Below the pieces are notes generated by a model. It had not been told where the DNA came from. It searched no databases and worked only from the letters and a program-made list of their open reading frames with translations. DNA of 64,000 nucleotides from Magnaporthiopsis rhizophila (taxonomy: Eukaryota > Ascomycota > Sordariomycetes > Magnaporthales > Magnaporthaceae), in the NCBI GenBank assembly GCA_003049465.1, contig PYSS01000132.1, positions 41,440 to 105,439 on the forward strand. The letters are read 5' to 3'. Each line of letters opens with the position of its first letter. Position 1 is the stretch's first letter. A program made the translations under genes and the position numbers. Shown in pieces: positions 53,329-64,000 of the stretch.

Positions 53329-54623
53329 GGCGGGTGGTGCGCCTCGATAGCGAGAGGCGTCGTCGCTGCTCGACTCGGACCACGGGGTTCTCTCCCTCGT
53401 GAGCTTAGCTGCTAGTGCAGCTGCAGAGGTAGTGGGGGATGAAGTGGAACCAAAGAGAAACCGCAAACGATCCGATTGCCTGGGGAGGGAGATGCCTCGC
53501 GAGATGAAAGACGCGCCGCTGAAACTGGCCTTGGCAGCTGCCGTGAAGGTACCTACTAGGTACTCGGCGGTGGTGTTTGCTACCGCGCTCGCTCTGCTGC
53601 AGACAGCAAACCGCAAAACGCAAACGCGAATCGACGTCGGCCGACGCCACGGGAGGCGGCTTGGAGGTGAGCGGCGTCCGGCAAGAAATCGCCCGGTAGG
53701 TGGTAGGTGGAGACGGTTTTCTGGGCTTGGTTCCGAGCGCCGGGGTCCGCTGCTGTGCTCCTTGCTGTGCTGCGGCAGTGTGCAGTCACGGTGATCGACG
53801 TCCAGAATTGTGCTTCTGGATATGCGAGCCGCCACTGACAGGGGAGCACGCGCAGCCCGCTTCTGGAGCACAGGGATCGCGGGGTTGGCTTGAGATGAGA
53901 GCTGAGTTTTTGAGTTTGATCAGGCAGAGGTACCAGGCGCCTGGCTTGCCTGGACGCACTGTGCCCAATGACGCCGGATGCCGCTGCCTCCACGGTTTCA
54001 AACAAAGACTGGCACTGGGCACAGAGCCAGGCACCCACCAAGCCGTCGAAAGGGCCTGCTGTCAATGCCGAATGCGGAAGGACCGAACGAGCACGCACGG
54101 GGCTGCCCGTGGTTGCCACGGACAGCAGCACCAGGCGCTGATGCGCCCCAGCAATCTTCTCAAAGCTGCAACCATGCCTGGGTTAGCAGCGCCGTGCAAG
54201 CATTGACAGCGTAAAATGCAGCTATCCGTTGCCTTGTGCCATCATCCCCAAATGAAAGTCGAAATTTTAATGGTTTCCAGAGTCAATGGAAAGAATAGAC
54301 GCTTCCTGCAGAGATCCAGCTTACACCCAAACAACAGATAATATGTGGTGCCTAGGTAGGTAGGTAGGCAAAAAAAAAAAAAAAAAAAAAAAAGACTTTT
54401 TTACGATGGACATGGCAGTCGCAGAAGACCAGCCCGATATCAAAGGATAAGAAACAGGTCAATTAGATCATCTCAAGATAAAATTGCAAGCATTACGAGC
54501 CACGAACAAGACTCGAATCTTTGTAAATCTATCATCTCTACCTCTATATAGAAATCCAGAAGTGTGGCAATTTGCACACTACACCCCAGCGCACGCACCA
54601 AAAAGTCCTCAACTTCAAGCCCA
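53329..54623. other. Intergenic region with TAGG and poly-A repeats
   Basis: About 1.3 kb between two minus-strand genes. The right half is the 3' flank of the NLP gene. A (TAGG)n run at 54353-54368 abuts an A24 tract at 54370-54393. GGTACCTACTAGGTACT occurs near 53548. No gene called. Confidence 0.55.
54353..54393. repeat. Compound simple repeat (TAGG)n-(A)24
   Basis: Four TAGG units directly followed by GCA and 24 adenines. Possibly a polyadenylated-RNA insertion scar or plain microsatellite growth; no target-site duplication was established. Confidence 0.8.
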
Positions 54624-55457
54624 TCAGCCGTCAATGTTGGGGTCGAAGCCGGTGATGCTGCCGTCCATGGCCTTCCTCAGGTTGTCGGCAAAGGCCTCGT
54701 CGCGGAGCTTGGCGCGCGGGCCGCCAAAGTCCTCCATGGCCTTGTTGCGGAGGTCCACGCTGGGCCAGTTGTTCCAGCCGACGAGCTGGCCGAGGAACCA
54801 CTGGCCCGTGTAGTTCTCGATGGCGTCGTCCTTGTCGTTGGCGATGCGCCAGCAGTGCGTCTTGCCGCCGTCCTTGTGGTACACCACCTTGGCGCGTCCG
54901 TCCTTGAGCGGCGGCGTGTTGGTGGCCCCGCCGTAGCCGCCGTGGCAGCTGGGCGCCACGCGCTTGACCTGGTTGTCCTTGACGAACACCACCACGTTCT
55001 CCCAGTCGTGCTTGTGCGCGGCCACGCCGAAGATGCCGCACACGATCTGGTCCTTCTCGAAGTAGTACTCGTACATGATGGCGCACCAGCCGTTGTTGCA
55101 CCGGCTGCGGCTGTACAGGTTGTTGTTCTCCAGCCGGTTGTTGTCGCGGCACCCGGCCCTGAGGCAGTTGGGCGGCACGCCCTGGCCCGCGTTGAGGCCG
55201 CCGTTCTTCTTGCCGTCCGAGCCGACGGCCGCCGTGTAGTAGCAGCCGTCCTTGTCAAAGTCCGTGTACGGCTGGAACTTGTGCTCGAGCTCGCTGGCGC
55301 TGTCGGGAAGGGGCTTCAGCACGTCGCGCTTGAACAGCTCGCCGGTGTCGCGCTCCGGGAGCTTGCTGAAGTCGCGCTCCTGCACGATGGCCGGGCCGGC
55401 CGTCGCGAGAGTGGCGGCGCCGATGAGGGCCGCGGCGACAGTGGAGATGGAGCGCAT
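54624..55457 (-). CDS. NPP1-domain necrosis-inducing-like protein (NLP)
   Basis: Single exon, 277 residues, ATG at 55457. A signal peptide (MRSISTVAAALIGAATLATA) is followed by a pro-region with a dibasic Lys43-Arg44, a possible Kex2 site. The NPP1 fold is recognisable from D-F-D-K-D-G-C-Y-Y, C-A-I-M-Y-E-Y-Y-F and the heptapeptide at residues 147-153. That heptapeptide reads AHKHDWE, differing from the family consensus at its first and third positions (Ala147, Lys149) but keeping the His, Asp, Trp and Glu. Eight Cys in the mature part are more than in type 1 NLPs. Secreted NLPs either permeabilise plant plasma membranes or lack cytolytic activity; sequence does not settle which. A TATA box lies at 55611-55618. 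Confidence 0.93.
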   Translation of the reverse strand: MRSISTVAAALIGAATLATAGPAIVQERDFSKLPERDTGELFKRDVLKPLPDSASELEHKFQPYTDFDKDGCYYTAAVGSDGKKNGGLNAGQGVPPNCLRAGCRDNNRLENNNLYSRSRCNNGWCAIMYEYYFEKDQIVCGIFGVAAHKHDWENVVVFVKDNQVKRVAPSCHGGYGGATNTPPLKDGRAKVVYHKDGGKTHCWRIANDKDDAIENYTGQWFLGQLVGWNNWPSVDLRNKAMEDFGGPRAKLRDEAFADNLRKAMDGSITGFDPNIDG

Positions 55458-57311
55458 CTTGGAGGAAGGGGATGAAGACGTAGGTTGCACAAGTTTATGC
55501 TAAGTATATGCCGAGTGATGGGTGTCAAGGTCTTCGCTGGGCTGGCTCTTGGTGCGAGGCTTGATGAGCTGGGGGATGTTTTGTGGTAAACTCGAGAGGC
55601 GAGCCCCCGCCTTTTATACCTCATCTTTGCGATCTACAGGACCTTCCATTGACACGTCCAACGGATGCCTGCGCTATCAACGCATGCCCATGTCTGGTGC
55701 TATCAACACATCAGTGTCCATGTTTTGGTGTTGCTTGGCCTTATTGAGGCCTCACTCGTACATGATACAGGGAATCCCCCCACACGGCACGGAGCTCCGC
55801 CTCCTGCTTCCTTCGGCTGGACGCGGACGGGGCGGCGGACGGAGAGGGTCTCGTCACTGTCAATTGGTCGCATTGAAACTTGCCGAACTCGGAGCCAATT
55901 GTCGAACGTCCAGCGCAGCACGGATTCTTGCCTGGCAGCATGCTTATTTCTTTCAGCCAGCTATGAAACTTGATCCTGCGCCCCCTCATCCCGGGCGTCT
56001 TTCATCATCTTTCCCAGATAAACACCCACAACCTGCACCAGAATAACAGGTTTCTACCTGCGCCGTCATCCATACGTCGCGCATGAATTAACTGGAAGGA
56101 TCATCGTGCTCCTGGGTCATCTTCGGGCTGCTGCCTGTTCGGCCGTATTCCTGCCGTAAGCACGCCGATCATGGCATTGAGGATATCACGATAGATTTGG
56201 TCAATCCATACTCGAACTGTACTTACTCTCGAAGCGGGATTCCTGGATTCTGATTAACACAACGCCCACGTTATACAAGTGACCTCATTGGACTAGCATA
56301 TCACCTCAAGGGGTCTCATCCTTTGGGGTCCATCCATATTGGGGTTTAATCCTTCAGGCAGTGTCAAATATCCGAGCAAGACATGGCTATTGGCCAGCTC
56401 GTTCCGCGCCTCGCCTCATTCGCCTGGCTGAACCAAACCTCGCCGATCATTCGGTATCTGGTGTGATGTCCTTCACATTGTCCGACAGCACGACACGCTG
56501 CTGCCAAGCAGAGGTCGGTGCGCCTTTGGAAAAGTCGGGGCTGCCAGCACAAGGATAAGGAGACTGCTGTCAGCACGGGATAGTGGTAATCTAAGGATCA
56601 TGGCCGAACCTGCCTGGGGGCTTTTCCCCAATCCTATTTTCTGTGTTGTAGTTATGCGTTATTGGAGTACAAGTTGAAGTGAGCCGACATCCGAGGTGTA
56701 TCCAGGCTCCAGTCTTCCTCAGCTGTTCATATATCCAGCACATTTTCCGTATCTTTCAAATGTTCTATGATATGATGCCTGTATAGTGTTGACCTCTAGA
56801 AGTGTCTTTCTGGTTTATTATGATTATCAGCAAACGTACTGAAAATGTGCTCCTGGGGGTAGACGGTGGGATATTGATATTTGGAATAATTAAGATATTA
56901 ATAGGACCAAAGAGAAAGGTGAAAACCCCAAAGAAGTGCACAGATAGGTCTTAATTAGAGAACTGGCCGGCTTAAACCGTAATGGTCTTGAATTTACTTC
57001 ATAAATAGATTAGACTCTCGGCACTCCCATCTTTCGGGTTCCCTCCAAACCGTTCCATCAACGTGCTAATACTCCACCCGAGCTCTTCGATAAGAGCCTC
57101 GGTTCCGCCAAGCAGCGGAAACACACTTGACGTGGGGACGTTTCCCGGGCGGGAAAGGAACCAACCAAGTTTGAATTCTTGACTATAAACATATTGGCCT
57201 GCATGTTGACACGAATTGGGTACCAAGAAGACGTAGCTCGTTTCTAATAGGGCCTGGGATGTGTCCCTTATTATGTTCACAGTGCAGAGTCACCGCCATT
57301 TCACTACATGG
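55458..57311. other. Gene-poor, AT-richer region
   Basis: About 1.85 kb between two minus-strand genes. The left part holds the NLP promoter. From about 56640 to 57000 the sequence becomes AT-rich. A 93-codon minus-strand frame (56999-57280) begins with GTG, lies in the 3' flank of the permease and has no motif; not called. Confidence 0.5.
55611..55618 (-). promoter_or_regulatory. TATA box of the NLP gene
   Basis: TATAAAAG on the minus strand, 154 bp upstream of the ATG, preceded by a GC-rich flank. A consensus core promoter. Confidence 0.7.
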
Positions 57312-59327
57312 CTACTTCCCCTTGGCCTTTGCCAGCATCTCCTGGGTGTACTCGGCCCCCGCATGGAACCACCATGCCCCGACGAGCAGAGACAGACCGC
57401 CAACAACGACGCAGGTATAGTTCATGTTGGTAGGGTCCACGGGCATGATGTAAGGGAAGGAGAAGAAGACGATGGCGAAGACCAGCCAGCAGACGGTAAT
57501 GGTGTTGACGATGGGTCCAAGCCGAGGACCCATGTGGAAGACGCCCTACGCCAAGTCATATGAATCCGCTACGTTAGGAACTCTGTAAAATGTCATAATC
57601 GAATCTGTGCAAGCAAAATAGAGAAAATGAATTACCTTGTGCATGTTCCTGCGCCCGGTTAGCAGGTTCGTGACGATGGGAAACAGGTACGAGATGTTGT
57701 TAATGGTGACAGCCGTGCCCAGAAGCGAGTTGAAGGCGGTGGACGAGCCGAGGTACAGGCAGCCCAGGGCGGCGATGATGGCGGTAACGCAGGCCTGCGC
57801 GTTGAGCGGGATGCGCAGCGACGGGTGAACGCGCGACCAGAGGCGCGACAGGGGCATAGCGCCGTCGCGCGAGAAGGCCCAAAAGATGCGGCCGGTGCTT
57901 AGCTGCGACGAGATGACGCAAGGGCCAAGGGCGATGAACAGGATAAATGTCAGGCCGAAGGCGCCCCCGGCCGACTGCGTCACCTGCCGAAAGAGCTCGG
58001 CGAGCGGCAGCCCCGTGTTGTTGTTGGTGAGAGCGTCAAAGTCCTGGATCGAGAACATCAGGGAGATGAGGTAGGTGATGCCGGTGAAGCTTTTGGTCAA
58101 TAACGGGTTAGCCTTAGTGTCCCCGTCAGAGTGCAGGCGAAGGAGAAGGCCTGCATCGTGTTTGACAGTTGTCATGGGCAACACGTACAAAGCGATCGTT
58201 AGTGTGATCGCAATAGCTAGCGGTGCATTGCGTGAGGGCTGAGGAAATAGTAACAGTTAGTTGATGTTGCCCTGCTTTTGTGTGTCCAGTGAAGCCGGGC
58301 CTGATTGCCAAGAAAGTATAAACCGCCACATACGTTTGGCATCTCCTCGGTAATGTGAGTAACACCATCGAGCCCTCCCAGGGAGTACAGAGGGTTCACA
58401 AGACCTGTGATGAAGGCGATGCCCTGATTTTGCCAGCCAGTGTTGTTGATCCACGTCCTGAAGACGAACTCAGGCGTCTGGTGGGTCGGCGCACAGGCGA
58501 CGACGGTGACGAGGACGACGAGCCAGCCGATCTGCAGGTAGAAGAGCGAGAACCTATTGAGACCCGGGATGACCTTGTTGCCAAACATGACGACGGCGGC
58601 GGTGAGCAGGTTCAGGCCCTGGTAGACGACAAACGTCTGCCACGTCTGGATCTGCAGGTCGGGTGTGTAGAGCGCGATCAGGGCCATGAGGATTTGGGCG
58701 TAGATTATATTGGTCGAGGCCGTGGTGAAGATCCAGCCCAGGACACTGAACCAACCCGTAAAGAAGCTGAGCGGCCCCGTGAGCCGCTTGGGCGCGACGG
58801 CGGCAATCCAGTGGTACATGCCGCCCTCGCTGCGGTTTCCCCGGAGTCAGTCCTTCTGTGCATACGATGTAAAAGCTGCGTTGAGTTGGTGGAAGGGAAG
58901 TGGCCATTTACGTGGGATAGCTGGATACAAATTCGGCCAGGGACGCGCCAAGGAAGCACTGCAGAACGGTCACGAGGATGAAGCCGTAAATCACGGCGCC
59001 AGGGCCGCCGGCGCCGATCTCGGTGATCAGACCAAGCCCGAGGCCCGTCCACGAGATAGTGGTCGTCGATGCCAGGCCGATGAGGCTCAGGGTGCTGAAG
59101 TGGCGGTGCAGCTCCTGCTTGTGGCCTGCTCGGACGGGCTCCAAGGGTCAGCCAAACCTGCCGGATCACTCGGACCAGCTTCTCCTGAGAACACGCCCTC
59201 GGCTCCCTTGCCGTCACTTACCCATCTCGGCCAGCCGTGCCTCGTCGGCGTTCATGGCTGCCTTCTCTGGCGCGGCATCGTCACTCCGTCGGAGAACCGC
59301 GGATTGGACCGCCTCGGCTGAGCCCAT
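57312..59327 (-). CDS. APC-family amino acid/GABA/choline permease
   Basis: Six exons: 59327-59222, 59125-58912, 58829-58334, 58238-58189, 58089-57636, 57545-57312. They join in phase to 517 residues. It is a plasma-membrane secondary transporter with about 12 helices. Family sequence is clear: LHRHFSTLSLIGLASTTTIS at helix 1, then A-E-F-V-S-S-Y-P-T-E-G-G-M-Y-H-W across intron 2, then THITEEMPNPSRNAPLAIAI across intron 3, and FSRDGAMPLSRLWSRVH. Fungal HNM1/UGA4-like members take up choline, GABA or other amines; the substrate is not determined. Intron 4 (58090-58188) uses an AAG acceptor with a GCTAACC branch and is 99 nt without in-frame stops. A TATA-like ATATAA lies close upstream (about 59380). 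Confidence 0.92.
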
Positions 59328-62300
59328 GATTGCTGCCGGCTCCTTTGTGGAGGAGAATCAGTGCAGAAAGGGAAGGGTTATATGGGCTACAGCGCGAGGC
59401 ACAGCTCCCAACCAAGACCAATGACCGCTACAGAAAGGGACTGCGCGGGCCGGGAAGGCTTCTCGTCCTGTGTTTCTAAAATCCCGAGGATGGGCATGTC
59501 ATTTGACATTTAACGCGGTAACAACACACCTTCCTACCTACCTGTCGGTCTACATCCCCACCCGACTCCTCCCCAGGGTCTGGTAAGCGGAGATGTCTGA
59601 CGGCCGCGGGTGCAATGGAGATGGGGCACCAATCAAAAAGGCCATTTGCTCGCGTGGTCGCGGCAAGGAACGCTGCAAGGTTACCCCATTCTCGTATCTC
59701 GACGAGGAGGAGAAGGAGTTCGCGGCGAGCTTTGCACCTTGTTCATTGCTATCTGCGGGCTGGAAACCGAGGGTCAGAAACCCACCAGCGGGCACCCGAG
59801 CATTTCGCGCTAGGGGGTATTAGGCAGGTGTCGATTGAAACTTTATCGTTCATGTTGGCGGTCTTCCAGGCGCGAGCCACTGAACCCCCAGCGACAGTTT
59901 TCCGACCTCCCCAAGTGACTTCATTGAACTGTACAGCCTAAGATGAAAGCGCTAGCGGGATCGAGAAGTGCCCTTTCACTTCCGCCAGGAGACGTCTGAG
60001 GCTGGGTCTGGCCGACACCCGACAATGCCAGAAATCCGTATATCTAAACAAGCTTCCCTGGCGCATGCAGGATGCGGCTGCTGAGGCGATCCGCCGCCTT
60101 GGTATGGGCCAAGCTTCTTTGCAGATGAACTCTGTCTGGGCTTCCTGGGCTGCCACGAACCCCACCACCACCCCCTTGTTCACAGGTATGAAGCGATTCC
60201 GCCGCCGTCGACCATTGACAGCTGCCAGCATTTTACCAGTCCGACAAACGAAAGAAAGGAAAGAAAGAAAAAAAAAAAGCCATAAATAATCTTCGAGAGA
60301 CGCGTTGCGTTGTATATCCCTCCCTGGTAGATCAGCGCCCGTGTCGGTGCGCCTTCTCGTCTCCTCGTTCTATCCATAGCAAAATTATAGCCTATCCGCA
60401 CAACCCCCGAACCTCCCGAATACCGATCGTCGCTGTGCCCCTGAGCGTCTTGAGCTACTCGTTAAACGTGGCCAATGTCTTCATGGCCTGGCACAGGTGC
60501 TCCCAGTCAATTCCTCCGATATGGCGTTATCGAAGGGCGTCCTTGGCAAGATCGATCCATCTGTAATCGAGGCGCAAAAAGAGGTCAGCGAGAAAATGAG
60601 CTCCGCTCCGGCCAACCAACGATCAGCTTTCCAACTGAGCCTGTCGCCGATCTCGCAGAAAGGCCACATAAGAGGACCAAGGGGTGAAAATGGCGAGATG
60701 GTTGATGCATCGAGGCGCGAGTCCCCATGTCGTGTGGCGAAGGCACTGCCTCTATTTTGAACCTATAATGGGTTGGACGCATCTTCGCAGACAGTGCACT
60801 CCAGTCCCTCACCCAGTCTCAGACGGCAACAGGCGGACGTAGGCGAGATCCATTGCACCTTCTTCGATGTCCTCTGACTGTCTACCTAGAATCGATGTGG
60901 CAGCCGGCATTAGGTGAGCGATTCCATGACGATCGAGGGACGATTTACTTTCTGTGTGACCAAAGCGGACTGTAAATCAATATCCGATCCAGGCAGCTAC
61001 CGTGCCCAGTGAGTTGTTCCTGCCCGCAACTTGGCCAAGTGGTTGACGATTACGCGCTCTCCACGCACCCTCCATACCACCCAGTACGGTTCAGTGATCA
61101 TCCCTCGGACCCGCGCCCCGATGTCCGGGTTGTCGATAAGCTCCAGAAGTCTCACCAGGTATCATTATCCGGAAAGACCAAAAGGGAGCTGCTCCGGCCC
61201 CGTACGCTATCCAGAACCTCAGCGGAAAGGTTTTTTTTTCCGCGCCCAAGCTACCACATACGGATACGTTGCAAAAGCTTCTATAACAATAGTTGCTGAA
61301 GATGAGGCCTCTACCGGGCCCAGTTCATATCATGGTTTCGGTCTTCGCCAGATGACGTCGGCAGCAGCGACTCCCAGACGCGAAGGACGACCCATCGCTG
61401 ACACACGACTTTGGTTCGGCCCGGGCCCGTCCCTGGCCGACACGGCTCTCAACGATGACGGCGGCTTGGTTATGTCGAAGCTTATGGGTATCGTAGGGCC
61501 GTTCACACGGTGCATTGAGATCATACATACAGTCAGGAGATGTCTCGTCGGCCCCCGCCCAAAAGTCGACAACATCTGCGGGATTATCACCTGGCGATCT
61601 CTGGCGGCAGACTCGCCCCGAGGACGCCCCGGCCGACACCGAGGCGACCAAGCACATCCACTCGAGGATATTATACGTGGACCTGCACAACAAGTCATCT
61701 CCAAGCTCTCCAGGGATTATCGGACAGGCCACGAGATCGAGGAGCCCTTCGTCGAGCCGCTTCTCAGTTCAAGTGTAAAATATGGCGCCAAAGGTTTCGA
61801 GGACGGAATACGAAGAAGCAAAGATGGCTTTCCGCATCTTCAGCGAGCGGGCCAACATGATATGATATTACTGTCGAAACATACGGGAACCTCAGATACG
61901 GAACATTCTTGTGTTTCCATAAGCCTGAGGGTGCCCCAGTACCAGGACAGTATGGTCAACCGGACGTCGGGAAACCTCTTCTGGTCCGGCTTCTCGCCAT
62001 ACACAATCAGCTACTGCTCTGGAAGCCCGGATATCACAGTCCTGTCGAGCAAATCTCGTTCGAGTCCAGGTTCACGCAGACGGAGATGCAGCTACCCATT
62101 GCTCTATCGTTCCTAAGCCCCAAGGGGACAGATAAAGGCTTGATGGAGTTTCTGGGAGTTCTGTCCAAGTGCAATACGGGCGGACAATTTACCCCGTATA
62201 AGCCGCGGACGAGCAGAAGCGCTTTGTTGGGAAAGTGGCGCCTGACAAAATGGACGGCGCAAAGGATCCATGCACCGGAGCTCTTGAAGATTACAGATCG

Positions 62301-63385
62301 GGTATTCGGGATTACAAGTGACAGGAGACACCATTGCAGCTTCCGTATGTCGAATGAACAATTGACCTTCGAAAGCAATAGCTGGCACGGCGACCGCGAA
62401 TCATATTCCCCAGCTCCCACTAGCGTCCAGAACATCACCGCCGCCTCCATGGGGTACGCCCTTTGTGAAAGAAGCCCATGCCCAAAATGCCTGCTACGAA
62501 CGGGAAGGGGAGAAATACGATGGACATAATCCGCTGCCACATACGCCAAGCGGAAGCAGCTAGGTTTGGCGGTGCCGAAAACGCCCGTCGGGACGATCAG
62601 AATATACACACAATGCCCCTGCCCCTTGAGAAATCCGCTTGCAAGCGAGTCACGTCTTCATCTCATCGGGGCCCTCGCGGCCGCCGCCGCTCCCAAGAGC
62701 CACGACACCGAGATGATCGCGGGCCGAGCAGTGCTTTGTTCACGGCGAGCGTCCGCTTAGACGCCAAGAGCTAAATACGCAGAAACGGACGAGCAGGTAA
62801 ATCGCGGCAGGGGCGGCAGGGGGCGTAGTGAAGCGGCGGCTAACCCGTCCCATGGCGATCTTTCAGGACTTTTTCAGCCCACAGCCCACTTAGAAGGGGA
62901 GGCGCCCAGCCGAACAGCACTAGGCGCCCAGCCCATGCATCCTGGTCCGACGGCGCCCTGCCTGAGAGTTTCAAAGTGAAGGCTGTGACTAGGCAGGTAG
63001 CGCAGCTACCGAATAGGCCAGCACCATTGGGAGGACAGCTGCGTGGCTTCGAGAGATGGCTCGGGTTAGCCCCGAATAGGCTAGGCGCAGTCTTTGGTGA
63101 TTTGCCCCTGGAGAAGGAGGCGATTGGGAAATGTCAAGATGAGGCCAGAAGGTTTTGATGATGACGGTCAGCCTCCGTTGCGCAGCCGGCTGGCATCATA
63201 TGGCTATCCGTGCCAGTAGGCTCGTAGAGATGTTGTGGTAATCTCCTTCCTTACTGTGGTCACGCACCCATCTCTTATGAGCGTCATCAGGACTTTGTTT
63301 CATTTTTTTGAAATGGGTATCGATTGGCTTGATGATCATTGCTGCCAGGTAAGGGGAAGATTTACCATAACCCCTTCCCCACCAG
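59328..63385. other. Long gene-poor region with unassigned open frames
   Basis: About 4 kb. CCTACCTACCTG lies at 59534-59545 and (A/G)-rich stretches near 60255-60280. Short ATG frames include 60521-60760 (79 codons, starting MALSKGVLGKIDPSVIEAQK). The longest stop-free frame is 61031-62116 (first ATG 61121), overlapped by 61909-62529. None shows a recognised domain. Some segments look protein-like, so a decayed or intron-rich gene is possible. Confidence 0.4.
61121..62116 (+). other. Long open frame of uncertain status (possible decayed gene)
   Basis: A stop-free frame of 331 codons from the ATG at 61121 (open from 61031). Composition is Arg/Ser/Gly-rich without secondary-structure pattern or motif. 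A neighbouring phase carries a more protein-like stretch (MAPKVSRTEYEEAKMAFRIF, about 61783), followed in a third phase by the frame 61909-62529. The shifts between phases would fit a pseudogene with frameshifts or missed introns, but chance cannot be excluded. Confidence 0.2.
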
Positions 63386-64000
63386 CTACAGCGCCGTCAG
63401 GCCGACCTGGGTCCTGGCCCACGAGATGCTGGCGCGCCACTCGGGCAGGGCGGCGAAGCCGTCGTCGCCCAGGCGGCCGCGCATCTCGAGCAGCACCAGG
63501 GCCTCGGAGATCTCGGCCACGAGGTCGCGGCCGATGGACCAGCGGCCCGACGACCCCGTCCACCAGGCCGCGTTGCTCTCGTGGCCCATGAGCACGCCCC
63601 AGAAGGCGACGATGAGCAGGGCGAGCGGCTCGCGGCGGGCCACGGCGGCGGCGAACTCGTGGCGGCCCAGCATGGGAAAACCGACGCCCGAGAACTTGAA
63701 GACGGCGCGCTGGGCGTCGGCAAAGCCCATGCGCAGGTAGAAGACGGTGTTCTTGTACATGTCGCGCCGCACCTCGGCCGGCGTGCGCCGCGGCCCCTCG
63801 CCGCGCTGCTCGGCCCGGTACGCGGGCGTGACGTCGCTCGGGTTCACGGGCGTCGGCAGCACCTTGACGCTGCCGTCGAGCAGGACCGAGTAGTTGGCTT
63901 TTGCGAAGAGCGCCTCGGCAGGGGCGACCAGCTGCTGGTCCGCCGCAGCCGCAGCCGCCACCTCGACCTCCCTTTCCCCCTCCTCCTCCTCCTCCTCCTC
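63386..64000 (-). CDS. Fungal transcription factor, C-terminal part (Upc2/Zn2Cys6-type C-terminal domain; 5' end outside window)
   Basis: The frame is open to the right edge and ends at a TAG at 63386-63388, giving 205 residues. The sequence begins with a poly-Glu run and an Ala run. Later, F-P-M-L-G-R-H-E-F, then REPLALLIVAFWGVLMGH, W-W-T-G-S-S-G-R-W-S and the terminal LPEWRASISWARTQVGL match the C-terminal helical region of fungal Zn2Cys6 factors of the Upc2/sterol-uptake-control type. There, a hydrophobic helix plus aromatic residues form the ligand or activation domain. The DNA-binding cluster would lie outside the window. Assignment is by pattern recognition and no target can be named. 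Confidence 0.72.
   Translation of the reverse strand, partial: EEEEEEEGEREVEVAAAAAADQQLVAPAEALFAKANYSVLLDGSVKVLPTPVNPSDVTPAYRAEQRGEGPRRTPAEVRRDMYKNTVFYLRMGFADAQRAVFKFSGVGFPMLGRHEFAAAVARREPLALLIVAFWGVLMGHESNAAWWTGSSGRWSIGRDLVAEISEALVLLEMRGRLGDDGFAALPEWRASISWARTQVGLTAL

Noticed and set aside
53329..53871. N-terminal extension of the F-box-like protein by 181 codons
   Set aside because: Open but low-complexity, no good initiation context, contains TAGGTACC-type intergenic repeats; the ATG at 53328 begins the first conserved-looking sequence.
56999..57280. 93-codon minus-strand frame after the permease
   Set aside because: Begins with GTG, not ATG, lies in the 3' flank, and shows no motif or neighbour support.
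1..64000. RIP-mutated or intact transposable elements
   Set aside because: No long AT-rich blocks, no transposase or reverse-transcriptase motifs, and no terminal repeats were recognised by eye.

Overview
This window is nuclear DNA of a filamentous ascomycete, most likely a Sordariomycete. The evidence is GC-rich coding sequence, short introns (about 50-180 nt, mostly GT-AG with CTAAC-like branch points), and Pezizomycotina-type families: the pH-signalling protein PalC, a PTH11-like rhodopsin-domain receptor, Zn(II)2Cys6 regulators, an NPP1/NLP protein and a tannase. There are 22 protein-coding genes that I can support, two of them cut by the window edges. No rRNA, convincing tRNA, CRISPR array or intact transposon was seen.

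Layout. 0-2 kb: end of a tannase/feruloyl esterase gene and a convergent cysteine-rich secreted protein. 2-10 kb: mismatch-repair gene MSH3 (-) and a six-exon MFS sugar transporter (+), then a gene-poor 3.9 kb. 13-20 kb: a small acidic hypothetical protein, a secreted SGNH hydrolase with a poly-Ser tract against its catalytic block, and ribosome-biogenesis gene ERB1. 20-29 kb: a Zn2Cys6 factor, PalC divergent from ALG6 (N-glycan glucosyltransferase with a GC-AG intron), and a membrane-anchored cupredoxin-like protein. 31-39 kb: an ERV29/SURF4 cargo receptor, an RBR ubiquitin ligase and a seven-exon PTH11-like receptor with 20-nt and 34-nt exons. 39-46 kb: two secreted FAD oxidoreductases (a BBE/VAO type and a CpaO-like type) around a cdc4-type myosin light chain and a CoA-binding protein. 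47.9-48.6 kb: a secreted precursor with three near-identical 52-residue repeats. 51-59 kb: an F-box-like protein, an NLP and an APC-family permease. 59-64 kb: gene-poor, ending in the C-terminal part of a fungal transcription factor.

Housekeeping genes (MSH3, ERB1, ALG6, ERV29-like, cdc4, PalC) are interspersed with secreted or accessory genes. There is no convincing biosynthetic cluster: no core enzyme and no operon-like arrangement.

The most notable find is the repeat precursor at 47897-48598. It has a signal peptide, then three copies of a cationic amphipathic segment, a Pro hinge and a hydrophobic tail. The copies are separated by Lys-Arg (Kex2-type) sites and acidic spacers. Between copies, all six nucleotide differences in the invariant 37-residue core are synonymous, whereas the 15-residue spacer carries seven amino-acid-changing differences. 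This looks like a Kex2-processed multi-copy peptide precursor with cecropin-like architecture. Exon boundaries below were assigned by eye from splice motifs, reading-frame phase and family conservation.
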